A stretch of DNA of 64,000 bases from KBS50 sp042666615 (GCF_042666615.1 NZ_JBHTDD010000013.1:62001-126000); one strand, 5' to 3'. Shown: positions 26,094 through 34,899, numbered from the stretch's first letter. Translations and numbers: made by a program. Notes: a model not told the origin generated them from the sequence alone.

Positions 26094-27200
26094 TCAGGCC
26101 GGTTCGACAAGCAGCCGGTAGTGCTCCTCGAAGATCCGGCCGCCCCGGCCGCGCAGCAGCGGGTCGCGCAGGGCCGGCGGCACGTCCCGGGTCCGGTCCC
26201 GGTCGTGGGTCCGGTTGCGCACCCAGGTGGTCCGGGGCCGTCGGCGGCTCTCGTACGCCGCCAGCCCCTCCTCGACCGTGCCGGCGGCGGTCAACGCCCG
26301 GGCCAGCACCACCGCGTCCTCGACGGCCATCGCCGCGCCCTGGCACAGGCTCGGCGCGCAGGCGTGGGCCGCGTCCCCCACCAGCACCACCCGGCCGGGG
26401 GACCAGCACCCCGGGTCGAGTTCCTCGATGACGGCGGCGTGCACCCGGTCGACGGCGTCCAGCACCTCGGGCACCGGTCCGCCGTACCCGGCGAACAGCT
26501 CCCGCAGCCGGGCCCGCGGATCGGCGGGGAGCCGGGTCGACGCCTCGTCGGCGTAGCAGTACAGCCGCCCGCCGCCCATCGGCATGACGAGGAAGCCGGA
26601 CCGCTGGCCGAGCAGCACCGTCCAGTCGCGCAGCGGCGGACCGCCGATCACCACCCCGCGGTACGCGACCAACCCGGTCGGCCGCGGCGGCCCACCGACG
26701 CCGGCCAGCGCCCGGACCGTGGAGCGTTGGCCGTCCGCCCCGACAACAAGGTCGTACCGGCCTTCCCGGCCGTCCGCGAAGGTGACGGTGACGGACGACG
26801 CGGCGGGCCGCAGGGCGTACACCTCGGTGTCGAAACGGACGGCGCCGCCGGCCCCGGACAGCAGGACCCGGTGCAGGTCGGAACGGGGTAGGGCACGGCA
26901 CTCCCCGACGCCCGCCCAGAGCCGGGTGAGATCGACCTCGCACAGCCGCCCGCCACACGCGTCGAGGAACCGCTGTCGCTCGATCACCTGCCCGTACGGC
27001 CGCAGTGGCGCCTCCAGGTCGAGTTCGCGCAGCGCCCGAGCGGCGTTGCCGGGGAGGTAGATGCCCTCCTCGGCGGCCCCCGGCCCGGGTTGCCGCTCGA
27101 CGACCTCCGGTTTGAGCCCGGCGAGCCGGAGCGCCCGGGCGACCGCCAGGCCGGCGATACCCGCTCCGACGATGAGGACGCGCAGGGAGGACTCGATCAT
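26094..27200 (-). CDS. FAD-dependent monooxygenase
   Basis: 368 residues from ATG at 27200. It is a group A flavoprotein hydroxylase with the dinucleotide fold VLIVGAGIAGLAVARAL at the N-terminus, the DLVVGADGQRSTVR (DG) motif near 160 and the GD motif VVLVGDAAHACAPSLCQGAAMAVEDA near 285. Enzymes of this type hydroxylate aromatic or polyketide substrates using NAD(P)H. The substrate is not predictable, and there is no biosynthetic neighbour. Confidence 0.88.
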   Translation of the reverse strand: MIESSLRVLIVGAGIAGLAVARALRLAGLKPEVVERQPGPGAAEEGIYLPGNAARALRELDLEAPLRPYGQVIERQRFLDACGGRLCEVDLTRLWAGVGECRALPRSDLHRVLLSGAGGAVRFDTEVYALRPAASSVTVTFADGREGRYDLVVGADGQRSTVRALAGVGGPPRPTGLVAYRGVVIGGPPLRDWTVLLGQRSGFLVMPMGGGRLYCYADEASTRLPADPRARLRELFAGYGGPVPEVLDAVDRVHAAVIEELDPGCWSPGRVVLVGDAAHACAPSLCQGAAMAVEDAVVLARALTAAGTVEEGLAAYESRRRPRTTWVRNRTHDRDRTRDVPPALRDPLLRGRGGRIFEEHYRLLVEPA

Positions 27201-27539
27201 CGGGGCGACGCCTTTCGCGAATGCCGTACCCGTTGGAGGCAAGACACTACCCTCAGCTACCGCGCGGTTGGTAGCCCTGAGCGCGAGCAAGGATCCGCCG
27301 GTACCCCTCGGGCGAGCCGTTTGGGCAGGTCAGATCAGCGATCAGCGGACCTCGACAGTCCATCCGGGAGGATCCTCGGCGCCGCCCGGTGACCCGGCGG
27401 ACCGAGGACCTGACCACGGAGATGAATCACCCCGCTTCACTGTGGACATTCATCCCCGCAAACATCCATTGATCGGTGACGAGAAGTGCGGTTACATAGC
27501 GAGAGCAATCAGTTACTCATCTTTTGCGGGGGTGGCGAG
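27201..27539. other. 339-bp divergent intergenic region
   Basis: It separates the start of a FAD monooxygenase (minus) from an XRE regulator (plus). It contains a dyad GCTACC-GCGCGGTT-GGTAGC (27256-27275), extended by imperfect CTCAG/CTGAG flanks, 55-75 bp before the monooxygenase start, which may be an operator. I saw no convincing small gene or RNA. Confidence 0.5.
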
Positions 27540-28436
27540 ATGCCGACGCTCACCGATGCCGGCTCGACCGTGCCACGCCGCCAGCTCGGCCGTCGGCTCC
27601 GGCAACTGCGGGAGGAGGCGGGGATCACGGTCAAGGCCGCCGCCGACGCCCTGGAGTGGTCCACGCCGAAACTGTGGCGCATCGAGGGTGGCATGGTCTC
27701 CATGCGCTCCCTCGACGTGGAGGCCATGTGCCGGGTCTATTCCGCGCCAGCCGGGGTGACCGAGGAGCTCATGTCCCTGGCCAAGCAGACCCGGGCCCGC
27801 GGCTGGTGGCACGCCTACGCCGACGTCGTCCCCGGCTGGTTCGAGCTCTACGTCGGCCTGGAGGCCGCCGCCACCCGGCTGCGCACCTACGCCCCCGAAG
27901 TCGTCCCCGGCCTGCTGCGCACCGCCGCGTACGCCGAGGAGGTCATCCGCACCGCCCAGACCGACCTGACCGACCAGACGGTCCGCCGGATGCTCGCGGT
28001 CAGCGCCCAACGCCAGGCCGCCCTGTCCCGGCAGGACCCGCCACCGCCCCAGCTGGAGGTGGTGCTCAGCGAGCCCGTGCTGCGCCGCCCGCTGCACGAC
28101 CGCGCCGCCATGGCCGAACAGATCCATCGCGTGGTCGCCCTCGCCGAACGCCCCAACGTCTCCATCCGGGTGCTGCCACTGGACGCCGGGCTGCACCCGG
28201 CCACCTCCGCCGGCGGCACCTTCACGATCCTCACCTTCACCGGCGGACCGGGCGGACCCGGCGGCGAGGCCGAACCACCCACCGTCTACCACGAGGGCCT
28301 CACCGCCGCGTCCTACCTCGACAAACCCGCTGACATCGAGGCGTACGACACCGCCTGGGACGGCCTCGGCGCCGTCGCCCTCGACGAAACCGCCTCCCGC
28401 GCGGTGTTGCGCGCCGCCGCCAAGGAGTACGGCTGA
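27540..28436 (+). CDS. XRE-family regulator with DUF5753 domain
   Basis: 298 residues from ATG at 27540, after GGGGGTGG. The helix-turn-helix covers ~12-65 (LGRRLRQLREEAGITVKAAA), followed by the DUF5753 domain starting near GWWHAYADVVPGWFELYVGLE. These abundant actinobacterial proteins usually pair with a small DUF397 protein. None is found here, because the next gene is convergent 6 bp away. Related to WhiJ/AbaA-type developmental regulators. Confidence 0.88.
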   Translation: MPTLTDAGSTVPRRQLGRRLRQLREEAGITVKAAADALEWSTPKLWRIEGGMVSMRSLDVEAMCRVYSAPAGVTEELMSLAKQTRARGWWHAYADVVPGWFELYVGLEAAATRLRTYAPEVVPGLLRTAAYAEEVIRTAQTDLTDQTVRRMLAVSAQRQAALSRQDPPPPQLEVVLSEPVLRRPLHDRAAMAEQIHRVVALAERPNVSIRVLPLDAGLHPATSAGGTFTILTFTGGPGGPGGEAEPPTVYHEGLTAASYLDKPADIEAYDTAWDGLGAVALDETASRAVLRAAAKEYG

Positions 28437-28442
28437 GCGCGA

Positions 28443-29555
28443 TTACCTCTGATCCAGCGTGATGGCTGATTTCGCCCGGTCCATCGACTCCGGACTGGGT
28501 GGGCCGCCCTGGTTCTCGGTGGCCAGTGCCTGGTTGGCCGCCACGAAGGGACGCATCCGATGCTCGTATGCGGCGAAGGCCCGTCGGTGGTCCCCTCCAG
28601 TCACGGCCAATTCGGCGGCCAGCACGTACGCACCGACGAGGGCCAGGCTGGTCCCCTGCCCGGACAGCGGCGACGGACAGTAGGCAGCGTCGCCGAGCAA
28701 CGTCACCCGGCCGTTGGACCAGGTGGGCATCCGCACCTGGGCCATGGCGTCGAAATAGAAGTCGGGTGCCTGCCACATGTCGGCGACCAGTCGGGGCACT
28801 TCCCAACCCAGCCCGCCCAGCCGGTCTGCCACCATGCGGCGCTGGGCGTCGACGTCCCGGTAGTCGTAGTCCAGCCGCCCGGCCGCGAAGCCCAGATTGA
28901 CCCGCAGCTCGGTGTTGTCGCGGACCGGCAGGACGGCGCCACCGAGGTCCCCCTCCTGGAACCAGATCTGCCAGTTGTCCAACTCCAGGAAGTTGTCCGC
29001 GCTGAAGACGGACAGGTAGGTGCCGAGGTGGCGCACGAACTCGGTCTCCGGTCCGAATACCAGCCGGCGCACCGTCGAGTGCAACCCGTCGGCACCGACC
29101 ACGAGGTCGAAGGCGCGCGGAACGGCCCGTTCGAACTCCACTCGCACCTCGTGGTCCGTCTGCTCGATCACGGTGACTGAGTCACCGAACAGATACTCGA
29201 CGTCGTCCCGGGTGCCGGTGTGGAGCAGCGCGGTCAGGTCCTCACGCAGCACCTCGATATCCTCGGAATCCAGCCGGCCGCTGCTCAGGGCGTGTTCGGT
29301 GGAGCGCATCAGCTCGTTGCCCTGGCCGTCCAGCATCGACATCCCCCGCGTCCGGGTCCGCATCCGCCGCAGCCGGTCGAGCCACCCCATCCGTTCGACC
29401 ACGTCCAGCGCCGCGCCCCGGACGTCGATCGTCTGCCCGCCCTGCCGTGGCGCCGGGGCCCGCTCAACCACTGTCGGGGCGAAGCCGTGCCGCCGCAGCC
29501 ACCAGGCCAACGCCGGACCGGCCACGCTGCCCCCGGAAATCAACACCGTCCTCAT
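28443..29555 (-). CDS. FAD-dependent monooxygenase (TetX-like group)
   Basis: 370 residues from ATG at 29555, with GGGAGG 5 nt upstream. Motifs: VLISGGSVAGPALAWWLRR for FAD, VLREDLTALL, DLVVGADGLHSTVR and VTLLGDAAYCPSPLSGQGTSLA. The family includes TetX-type tetracycline oxidases and polyketide hydroxylases; nothing here proves a substrate. The divergent GntR-TetR regulator suggests inducible expression, possibly by a drug-like molecule. Confidence 0.88.
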   Translation of the reverse strand: MRTVLISGGSVAGPALAWWLRRHGFAPTVVERAPAPRQGGQTIDVRGAALDVVERMGWLDRLRRMRTRTRGMSMLDGQGNELMRSTEHALSSGRLDSEDIEVLREDLTALLHTGTRDDVEYLFGDSVTVIEQTDHEVRVEFERAVPRAFDLVVGADGLHSTVRRLVFGPETEFVRHLGTYLSVFSADNFLELDNWQIWFQEGDLGGAVLPVRDNTELRVNLGFAAGRLDYDYRDVDAQRRMVADRLGGLGWEVPRLVADMWQAPDFYFDAMAQVRMPTWSNGRVTLLGDAAYCPSPLSGQGTSLALVGAYVLAAELAVTGGDHRRAFAAYEHRMRPFVAANQALATENQGGPPSPESMDRAKSAITLDQR

Positions 29556-29565
29556 CGGATCCTCC

Positions 29566-29596
29566 CGTACTTTGTACGCTCGTTGTTCAAAGTACG
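29566..29596. promoter_or_regulatory. Inverted repeat before the FAD monooxygenase
   Basis: CGTACTTTG (29566-29574) and CAAAGTACG (29588-29596) form a perfect 9-bp dyad with 13 nt between, 11-41 bp upstream of the monooxygenase ATG. It is well placed for repressor binding, probably by the divergent GntR-TetR protein. Confidence 0.5.
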
Positions 29597-29636
29597 GCGT
29601 ACACACGACTATCTCAAATAGATGGCGCGTCGTGTA

Positions 29637-29679
29637 CTAGGACAGCAAGGTGCCGTTAGAGTTGTCTGTGCTAGGACAG
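29637..29679. promoter_or_regulatory. Direct repeats before the GntR-TetR gene
   Basis: CTAGGACAG occurs at 29637-29645 and 29671-29679, 34 bp apart. The second copy is part of a near-palindrome, TCTGTGCTAGGACAGA. They lie 21-63 bp upstream of the regulator start, so may be autoregulatory sites. Confidence 0.4.
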
Positions 29680-29699
29680 AAGCCCGGAGGGAAGAGCGG

Positions 29700-30740
29700 A
29701 TGACCGGCCCTACCGACCCGCCGTACCGACGCATCGTCGCCGAGCTTCGGCGCCAGATCCTGGCCGGCGAACTGGCCCCCGGCGACCGGGCACCCTCGGT
29801 CCGACGCGTCGCACGGGATTGGGGGGTCGCCCTGGCGACGGCCACCAGGGCGATGGCCACCCTGCGCGAGGAAGGCTACCTGCGTGCCCGGCCGCGGGTC
29901 GGCACGGTCGTCGCCGACCGCGCAGGCAAGCCCGTTCCGCGGGATACGAGCCCGGGCCCCCGCCGCGCCGGCCGAACCGAGGAGGCTGGCCACCCCGCGC
30001 GGCCCGGCCGCGCACCAGCCCGACGTCCCGGCCGTCCGCCGGATGTCGAGACCGACCTCACCCGGGACCGGGTGGTACGCGCGGCGATCGAGATTGCCGA
30101 TGCCGAGGGCCTCACGGCCCTCTCCATGCGCGGCGTCGCCACCCGGCTCGACATCGCCACCATGTCGACGTACCGGCACGTCGCGAGCAAGGAAGATCTC
30201 GTTCTGCTGATGGCCGACGCGGCCTTTGGCGAGCAGGGATATCCGCCGCCACATCCGACCGGCTGGCGCGCTCGGATCGAGCGTGCCGCCCGCACCATGT
30301 GGACGCTGCACCGCAAGCACCCCTGGCTCGCTCAGATCGGTCCGCTCACCCGGCCACTACCGCTGACCAACCTCCTCATGCACGGCGAGCAGATCCTGGG
30401 TCCGTTACAGGAACTCGGGTTCGCCCCGGTCGCCCGGCTCGACCTGCAAGTGCTGATCTACAGCTACGTCCAGGGCCTGGCGGTGCACCTGGAGTGGGAG
30501 ATCGACGCCCAGGCCAGGTCGGGGCTCTCCGGCGATGAGTACATCGCGAAGAACGCTCCTGACCTGGACCGGATCGCGACATCCGGCCTGTCCCCGGCGT
30601 TCACCCGGTTGATGTCCGACCTCGGCCCGGACGGCTACGACCTCGACCTCGACCGGCTCTTCGAACTGGGCCTGCGGGCCCTGTTGGACGGTGTGGCGCA
30701 GCAGGCGTCAGCCTTACCGCCCGCAACGGCATGCCCGTGA
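29700..30740 (+). CDS. GntR-TetR fusion transcriptional regulator
   Basis: 346 residues from ATG at 29700, after GGAGGGAAGAG. A GntR winged helix occupies ~8-75 (ELAPGDRAPSVRRVARDWGV). After a basic Pro-rich linker, a TetR-type helix-turn-helix starts near 118 (SMRGVATRLDIATMSTYRHV), followed by a TetR_C ligand-binding domain. Two DNA-binding domains in one chain are uncommon but recurrent in actinobacteria. Its divergence from a FAD monooxygenase suggests that it represses that gene. Confidence 0.9.
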   Translation: MTGPTDPPYRRIVAELRRQILAGELAPGDRAPSVRRVARDWGVALATATRAMATLREEGYLRARPRVGTVVADRAGKPVPRDTSPGPRRAGRTEEAGHPARPGRAPARRPGRPPDVETDLTRDRVVRAAIEIADAEGLTALSMRGVATRLDIATMSTYRHVASKEDLVLLMADAAFGEQGYPPPHPTGWRARIERAARTMWTLHRKHPWLAQIGPLTRPLPLTNLLMHGEQILGPLQELGFAPVARLDLQVLIYSYVQGLAVHLEWEIDAQARSGLSGDEYIAKNAPDLDRIATSGLSPAFTRLMSDLGPDGYDLDLDRLFELGLRALLDGVAQQASALPPATACP

Positions 30741-30908
30741 TCGGCGGCAGTTCCCGACGGGCGCTTCATCCTGCCTTCTCTGTGGTTGGTGTTCGGGTGT
30801 GGTGCTCTGCGTTTCCTGGGCGGTGGGGCCGCGGTGCCAGATGTTCCGGCGGGCCGCTGCGGGTATCGGAAGCGTACCGGTCAATTCGGTGCTATCCAGC
30901 TGGCCGTC

Positions 30909-31874
30909 TCAGGTGTCGGGTGTCACGGCCCGGGTGATGCGGGTGCCGAGCTGGCGCATGTGGTCGATCAGTTCGACTGGCTCGTGGACGGTGAAGTCGC
31001 AGCCGAGCAGGGTCAGCCGGACGGCGAGCCAGTCGACGGTGTCCTCCGGGCTGTGCCACCGACAGGATTCGCCGTTGACGGGCTGCAGTTCGCCGACGTA
31101 GTCACCCAGTCGGGTAGCTGCCTGCGAGGTCGGCAAGGCGAGCGTCACCACTGCCCGGAAGACCGGAGCCAAGTCGTAGAGCTGGGTGGTTACGAACGCC
31201 GCTGGGTCGTCGGCTGGTGGTTGGCGTGGCGGTACCCGTGTCCCGGTGGGCTGGGTATTTTCGATGCGGTCGATGCGAAAGGTTCGCCAGTCGGCGCGCT
31301 CGTTGTCGTAGGCGAGCAGATACCAGCGACGGCCGACGACGACCAGCCGGTGTGGTTCGACGAGCCGCCGGGTGGCGACTGCGTGATGGTTGCGGTAGTC
31401 GAACCGGACCCGTTCGTTGGCTGTGGCCGCGGCGGCGAGGACGGTCAGCTGTGTGTGGGCGACCAGTGGGGCCGCCGCGGGGAGCGTCGGCAGTGTGGTC
31501 GAGGTGAGGGCGCTGACGCGGCGGCCCAGCCGTGGCGGCAGCACCTGCTGCAGCTTGACCAGAGCTCGCAGGGACGCCTCGGCGATGCCGGTGACCGGCT
31601 GCCGCGCCGCCGTGCGCAGACCGACGGCGATGGCCACAGCCCCTTCATCGTTCAGCAGCAGCGGCGGCATCGCCTTGCCCGCCACGAGCCGGTACCCGCC
31701 GTGGGCGCCCATGGTGGCTTGGACCGGATAGCCGAGGTCACGAAGCCGATCGATGTCGCGGCGTACGGTGCGTGGGCTGACCTGGAGCCGTTCGGCGAGT
31801 TCGCTGCCCGGCCATTCCCGGGGCGTCTGGAGTAGGGAGAGCAGTCGCAGCAGGCGGGCGGAGGTGTCACTCAC
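30909..31874 (-). CDS. WYL-domain transcriptional regulator (YafY type)
   Basis: 321 residues from GTG at 31874. An N-terminal HTH_11 (SARLLRLLSLLQ, then SELAERLQVSPRTVRRDI) precedes a WYL domain (LVVVGRRWYLLAYDNERADWRTFRIDRI) and the C-terminal WCX extension. WYL proteins sense nucleic acids or nucleotides in some systems and repress small enzymes in others. It is divergent from the VOC gene, with a dyad between, so it most likely controls that gene. Confidence 0.9.
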   Translation of the reverse strand: MSDTSARLLRLLSLLQTPREWPGSELAERLQVSPRTVRRDIDRLRDLGYPVQATMGAHGGYRLVAGKAMPPLLLNDEGAVAIAVGLRTAARQPVTGIAEASLRALVKLQQVLPPRLGRRVSALTSTTLPTLPAAAPLVAHTQLTVLAAAATANERVRFDYRNHHAVATRRLVEPHRLVVVGRRWYLLAYDNERADWRTFRIDRIENTQPTGTRVPPRQPPADDPAAFVTTQLYDLAPVFRAVVTLALPTSQAATRLGDYVGELQPVNGESCRWHSPEDTVDWLAVRLTLLGCDFTVHEPVELIDHMRQLGTRITRAVTPDT

Positions 31875-31892
31875 ACTTCCATGGTGCCTCGC

Positions 31893-31919
31893 GATGTAGG
31901 ACCGATACCGACCTACATC
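31893..31919. promoter_or_regulatory. Dyad between WYL regulator and VOC gene
   Basis: GATGTAGG (31893-31900) and CCTACATC (31912-31919) form a perfect 8-bp inverted repeat with an 11-nt spacer, 19 bp from the regulator start and 56 bp before the VOC start. Probable shared operator. Confidence 0.55.
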
Positions 31920-31974
31920 AGCTCTAGCGTGGTCTCTGACGGTGCGCGGACGGTGCACCGAAAGGAGATGAGCG

Positions 31975-32448
31975 ATGAAGGTTGTTCCCGATGGCTACCA
32001 CACCGTGACCCCGTGGATGATCTCCCCGGGAAACACGGCACAGTTGATCGACTTCGTGGTGGGTGTCTTCGACGCCACCGAACTGGCTCGTGTGGACGTT
32101 GGCGGGGTGATCGGCCATGCCGAGGTCCGTATTGGGGACTCGGTCGTCATGATGTTCGACAAGCCGGACTGGCCGCAGACACCGGCCTTCCTGCGCCTGT
32201 ACGTCGCCGACGACGGCGAGGTGCTGCGTCGAGCCGTCGAACGCGGCGCGACTGTTGTCACCAAACCGACCGAGCTGTTCTGGGGCGACCGGGTCAGCCG
32301 TTTCCGCGACCCGGTCGGGCACCTGTGGTGGATCCACCAGCGGGTGGCGGAGCCGACCGAGGACGAGATGAATCAGCGGCTCAACGATCCCGAGTTCGTC
32401 AAGGCGATGGAGTACGTCCAGGGTGCCGAGTTCTTCCCCGACCGCTGA
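31975..32448 (+). CDS. VOC-superfamily protein (PhnB-like)
   Basis: 157 residues, with AAAGGAG 7 nt before the ATG. A single betaalpha-betabetabeta repeat of the PhnB/glyoxalase fold is visible, with VTPWMISPGNTAQLIDFVVGVF, DSVVMMFD and FRDPVGHLWWIHQ, the last carrying the usual metal-binding position. Such proteins can be small-molecule isomerases, dioxygenases or resistance proteins; none is indicated here. Confidence 0.85.
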   Translation: MKVVPDGYHTVTPWMISPGNTAQLIDFVVGVFDATELARVDVGGVIGHAEVRIGDSVVMMFDKPDWPQTPAFLRLYVADDGEVLRRAVERGATVVTKPTELFWGDRVSRFRDPVGHLWWIHQRVAEPTEDEMNQRLNDPEFVKAMEYVQGAEFFPDR

Positions 32449-32481
32449 CGCCCTCGCACCACCCGGCTGGGGCATCGCTGC

Positions 32482-32960
32482 TCACCGGTGCACGGCCATG
32501 TCGCTGCCCTGCTGCGTCACGACGTGCCGCCGATTGTGTCCGCCTCGAGGGCGGTGAAGGGCTTGCCCTTGCCGGTGGTCCTTGACCTGGCAGCTGTAAG
32601 TGACCTTGCGGTCCCGCCGGTCGTATCGGGTGCCGACCCGGCCACCACACACGCCGCAGAAGATGATGCCCTGACCCAACGCGGTGCCCTCCCGCACCGG
32701 CCGCGCCCGCTCGCGGGTGTTGTTGGCTGCCAGCTTCGCCTCGATGTCCAGGTACTGCGCCCAGGTCAGGTACCCCCTCGTGGTGGTCCTAAATCCCGGC
32801 CCACGCCCCACCCCAGGCACGCTGCGGGAACAACCTGCCGGTGTCGGCGAAGGCCCGCATCACGCCCACCGCGGAGCCGGTGCGGTGAAACTCGGCGAAC
32901 AGGTAAGCGACCGCGCCCTGCACCTGCTGCGCCACCGTCGACTGCCGCTCGTCGATACCC
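32482..32960 (-). pseudogene. Remnant of a serine recombinase (resolvase/invertase type)
   Basis: Two pieces of one protein lie in different frames. The upstream piece (about 32957 to the TAG at 32789) reads VAQQVQGAVAYLFAEF, then TGSAVGVMRAFADTG and RLFPQRAWGGAWAGI, the recombinase domain. The downstream piece (about 32770-32500) reads WAQYLDIEAKLAANNTRERA and GIIFCGVCGGRVGTRYDRR, the zinc beta-ribbon domain. The ~50 residues normally between them and the catalytic resolvase domain are missing. The gene is dead through deletion and frameshift; it marks a past phage or integrative element. Confidence 0.75.
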
Positions 32961-33731
32961 CTATCCACCGATGGCGTCTAGCTGACTCACCTCGTCGGGG
33001 CTCAGCGAGAAGCCGAAGACGTCGAAGTTGGATCGGATCCGCTCCGGGGTGGCCGACTTGGGGATGACGACGAACCCGTGCTCGACGTGCCAGCGCAGCA
33101 CCACCTGGGCCGGGCTCACCCCGTGGGTCTCGGCGATCCCCGTCAGCACCGGGTGCCGTAGGTCACTGGCCCTGAACGGGCTGTAACCCTCCAGCACCAC
33201 GCCGCGCTCCTGGTGCTCGGTGACGATCAAAGCGTCGTACAGGGTCGGGCTCCACCGGATCTGGTTGACCGCCGGCAGCTCCCCGGTCGCGTCGGTCAGC
33301 GCGTCGATCAGGTCGGCGTCGTAGTTGCTGACCCCGACGGCCCGCACCAGTCCGGCGTCCCGAGCGGCGAGGAACTGCCGCCACGTCTCCACCCCGGGAC
33401 CGCCGGGCGGCCAGTGGATGAGCCACAGGTCGACATACTCGGTGCCCAGAGCGGCGAGGCTGGCGTCCAGCGTCTGCCGCTCCCGGCCCGCCCGCTCGGC
33501 GGGCAGCTTGGTGGTGACGAAGATTTCCTCGCGCGGCACTCCGCTGTCCTTGATCGCCCGTCCGACCTCCCGCTCGTTGCCGTACATGGTGGCGGTGTCG
33601 AGGTGTCGGTAGCCGGCCTCCAGGGCGGTCCGCACCGCCTGATAGCAGCTCTCGCCGCTGAGCTGCCAGGTGCCGAAGCCGACCAGCGGCAGTCGGACGT
33701 CACCCGGCAGGTCGATGGTTGGCTGTCCCAA
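32961..33731 (-). CDS. Aldo/keto reductase
   Basis: 256 residues from TTG at 33731, after AAGGGG; no ATG precedes the domain, so the start is a judgement. NADPH-dependent carbonyl reductase of the 2,5-diketo-gluconate reductase group. The catalytic tetrad is intact: Asp in HLDTATMYGNE, Tyr in the same block, Lys in VTTKLPAE and His in LIHWPPG. The cofactor block IPKSATPERIRSN is near the C-terminus. The substrate is unknown. Confidence 0.9.
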   Translation of the reverse strand: MGQPTIDLPGDVRLPLVGFGTWQLSGESCYQAVRTALEAGYRHLDTATMYGNEREVGRAIKDSGVPREEIFVTTKLPAERAGRERQTLDASLAALGTEYVDLWLIHWPPGGPGVETWRQFLAARDAGLVRAVGVSNYDADLIDALTDATGELPAVNQIRWSPTLYDALIVTEHQERGVVLEGYSPFRASDLRHPVLTGIAETHGVSPAQVVLRWHVEHGFVVIPKSATPERIRSNFDVFGFSLSPDEVSQLDAIGG

Positions 33732-33915
33732 GGAAGTGCCCCTTCTCGTCGATTCCGTAGCGGACGGGCCGCCCGCCGACCTCCGGGCCCGTCGACAACG
33801 GGGAGGCCCGGCCACCCGGACGCGGCCCGGCCACACGCGGTCGCGGCCCCGCTACCCGGACGCGGCCCCGGCCGGCATGGATGCGGCCCGGCCCGCGACC
33901 GATGACAATACGGGC

Positions 33916-34899
33916 ATGGCCGACAGGTTGCAGGATTACCGCCGCAAGCGGGACGCCACGCGGACCCCGGAGCCGGTGCCCGCCCGACCACCCCGGCGGG
34001 GCCGCGACGACCGCTTCGTCATCCAGCAGCACCACGCCCGTCGACTGCACTGGGACCTGCGGCTGGAACGTGACGGCGTGCTGGTCTCCTGGGCGGTTCC
34101 CCGGGGGCTGCCACGCGATCAGGGTCGCAACCATCTGGCCGTGCACACCGAGGACCATCCCATGGAGTACCTCGACTTCGCCGGCGTCATCCCCGCCGGT
34201 GAGTACGGCGGCGGCCGGATGAACATCTTCGACCGGGGCCGGTACACCTGCGAGAAGTGGACCGACGACGAGGTGATGGTGACCCTGAGCGGGCGCCGGG
34301 TGTCGGGTCGCTACGTTCTCTTCGCCACCGGCGGCAAGGACTGGATGATCCGCCGGATGGATCCCCCACCGGCCGGCTGGAGCCCGATGCCGGGGCGGAT
34401 CTCCCCGATGCTGCCCACGACCGCCGACGACCTGCCCACCGACGACACCGAGTGGGCGTACGAGATGTGGTGGTCCGGGCGGCGCGCGATCGGTTACGTG
34501 GACGGCGGCCGGCTCCGGCTGGTGGGTGCGGACGGGACGGACCTGACCGGGGAACACCGGCAGCTGCGGGCGCTCGCCGAGGAGTTGGCGCCGACCGAGG
34601 CGGTCCTCGACGGCGTGCTTGTCGACTTCGACGACGCCACGCAGTACCTGCTTGTGGATCTGCTCTGGCTGGAGGGCGCGCCAAGCGTCGAATTGACGTA
34701 CGCCCAACGGCGGGAGTTGCTCGACGGCCTGGGCCTGGCGGGGCCGGCCTGGCAGACGCCGCCGTTCTTCCCCGGTGGCGGCCGGTACGCGTTGGACGCG
34801 AGCCGGGAGCAGGGGCTGGGCGGGTTGGTGGCCAAGCGCCGGGACAGTCGCTACGAGGCCGGCCACCGGTCCCCGAACTGGCTGCTGATCAGGAGTTAG
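33916..34899 (+). CDS. LigD-like protein: 3'-phosphoesterase domain plus inactive ligase domain
   Basis: 327 residues. Residues ~30-150 are the LigD 3'-phosphoesterase domain (FVIQQHHARRLHWDLRLE, then HTEDHPMEYLDFAGVIPAGEYGGG), which trims 3' ends during end-joining; its conserved His, Asp and Glu residues look intact. The rest aligns with the ATP-dependent ligase domain, from ISPMLPT onward. The catalytic Lys-x-Asp-Gly motif is replaced by YEMWWSGRRAI, the DGE motif by DGVLV, and the final Lys by WLLIRS. The ligase half cannot form an AMP-lysine and is presumably structural. GTG/ATG upstream extensions are unlikely. Confidence 0.82.
   Translation: MADRLQDYRRKRDATRTPEPVPARPPRRGRDDRFVIQQHHARRLHWDLRLERDGVLVSWAVPRGLPRDQGRNHLAVHTEDHPMEYLDFAGVIPAGEYGGGRMNIFDRGRYTCEKWTDDEVMVTLSGRRVSGRYVLFATGGKDWMIRRMDPPPAGWSPMPGRISPMLPTTADDLPTDDTEWAYEMWWSGRRAIGYVDGGRLRLVGADGTDLTGEHRQLRALAEELAPTEAVLDGVLVDFDDATQYLLVDLLWLEGAPSVELTYAQRRELLDGLGLAGPAWQTPPFFPGGGRYALDASREQGLGGLVAKRRDSRYEAGHRSPNWLLIRS

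Noticed and set aside
24210..26891. Plus-strand 893-codon frame opposite ctaD
   Set aside because: Charged, repetitive His/Glu/Arg/Gln translation without domains; ctaD is unmistakable on the minus strand.
28443..29555. Calling the FAD monooxygenase a tetracycline-resistance gene
   Set aside because: Only family-level similarity to TetX is visible; many relatives are biosynthetic or catabolic.
33770..33900. GC-rich near-repeats (CCCGGACGCGGCCC-like) before the LigD-like gene, as a repeat array
   Set aside because: Copies are short, irregularly spaced and may be simple composition bias.
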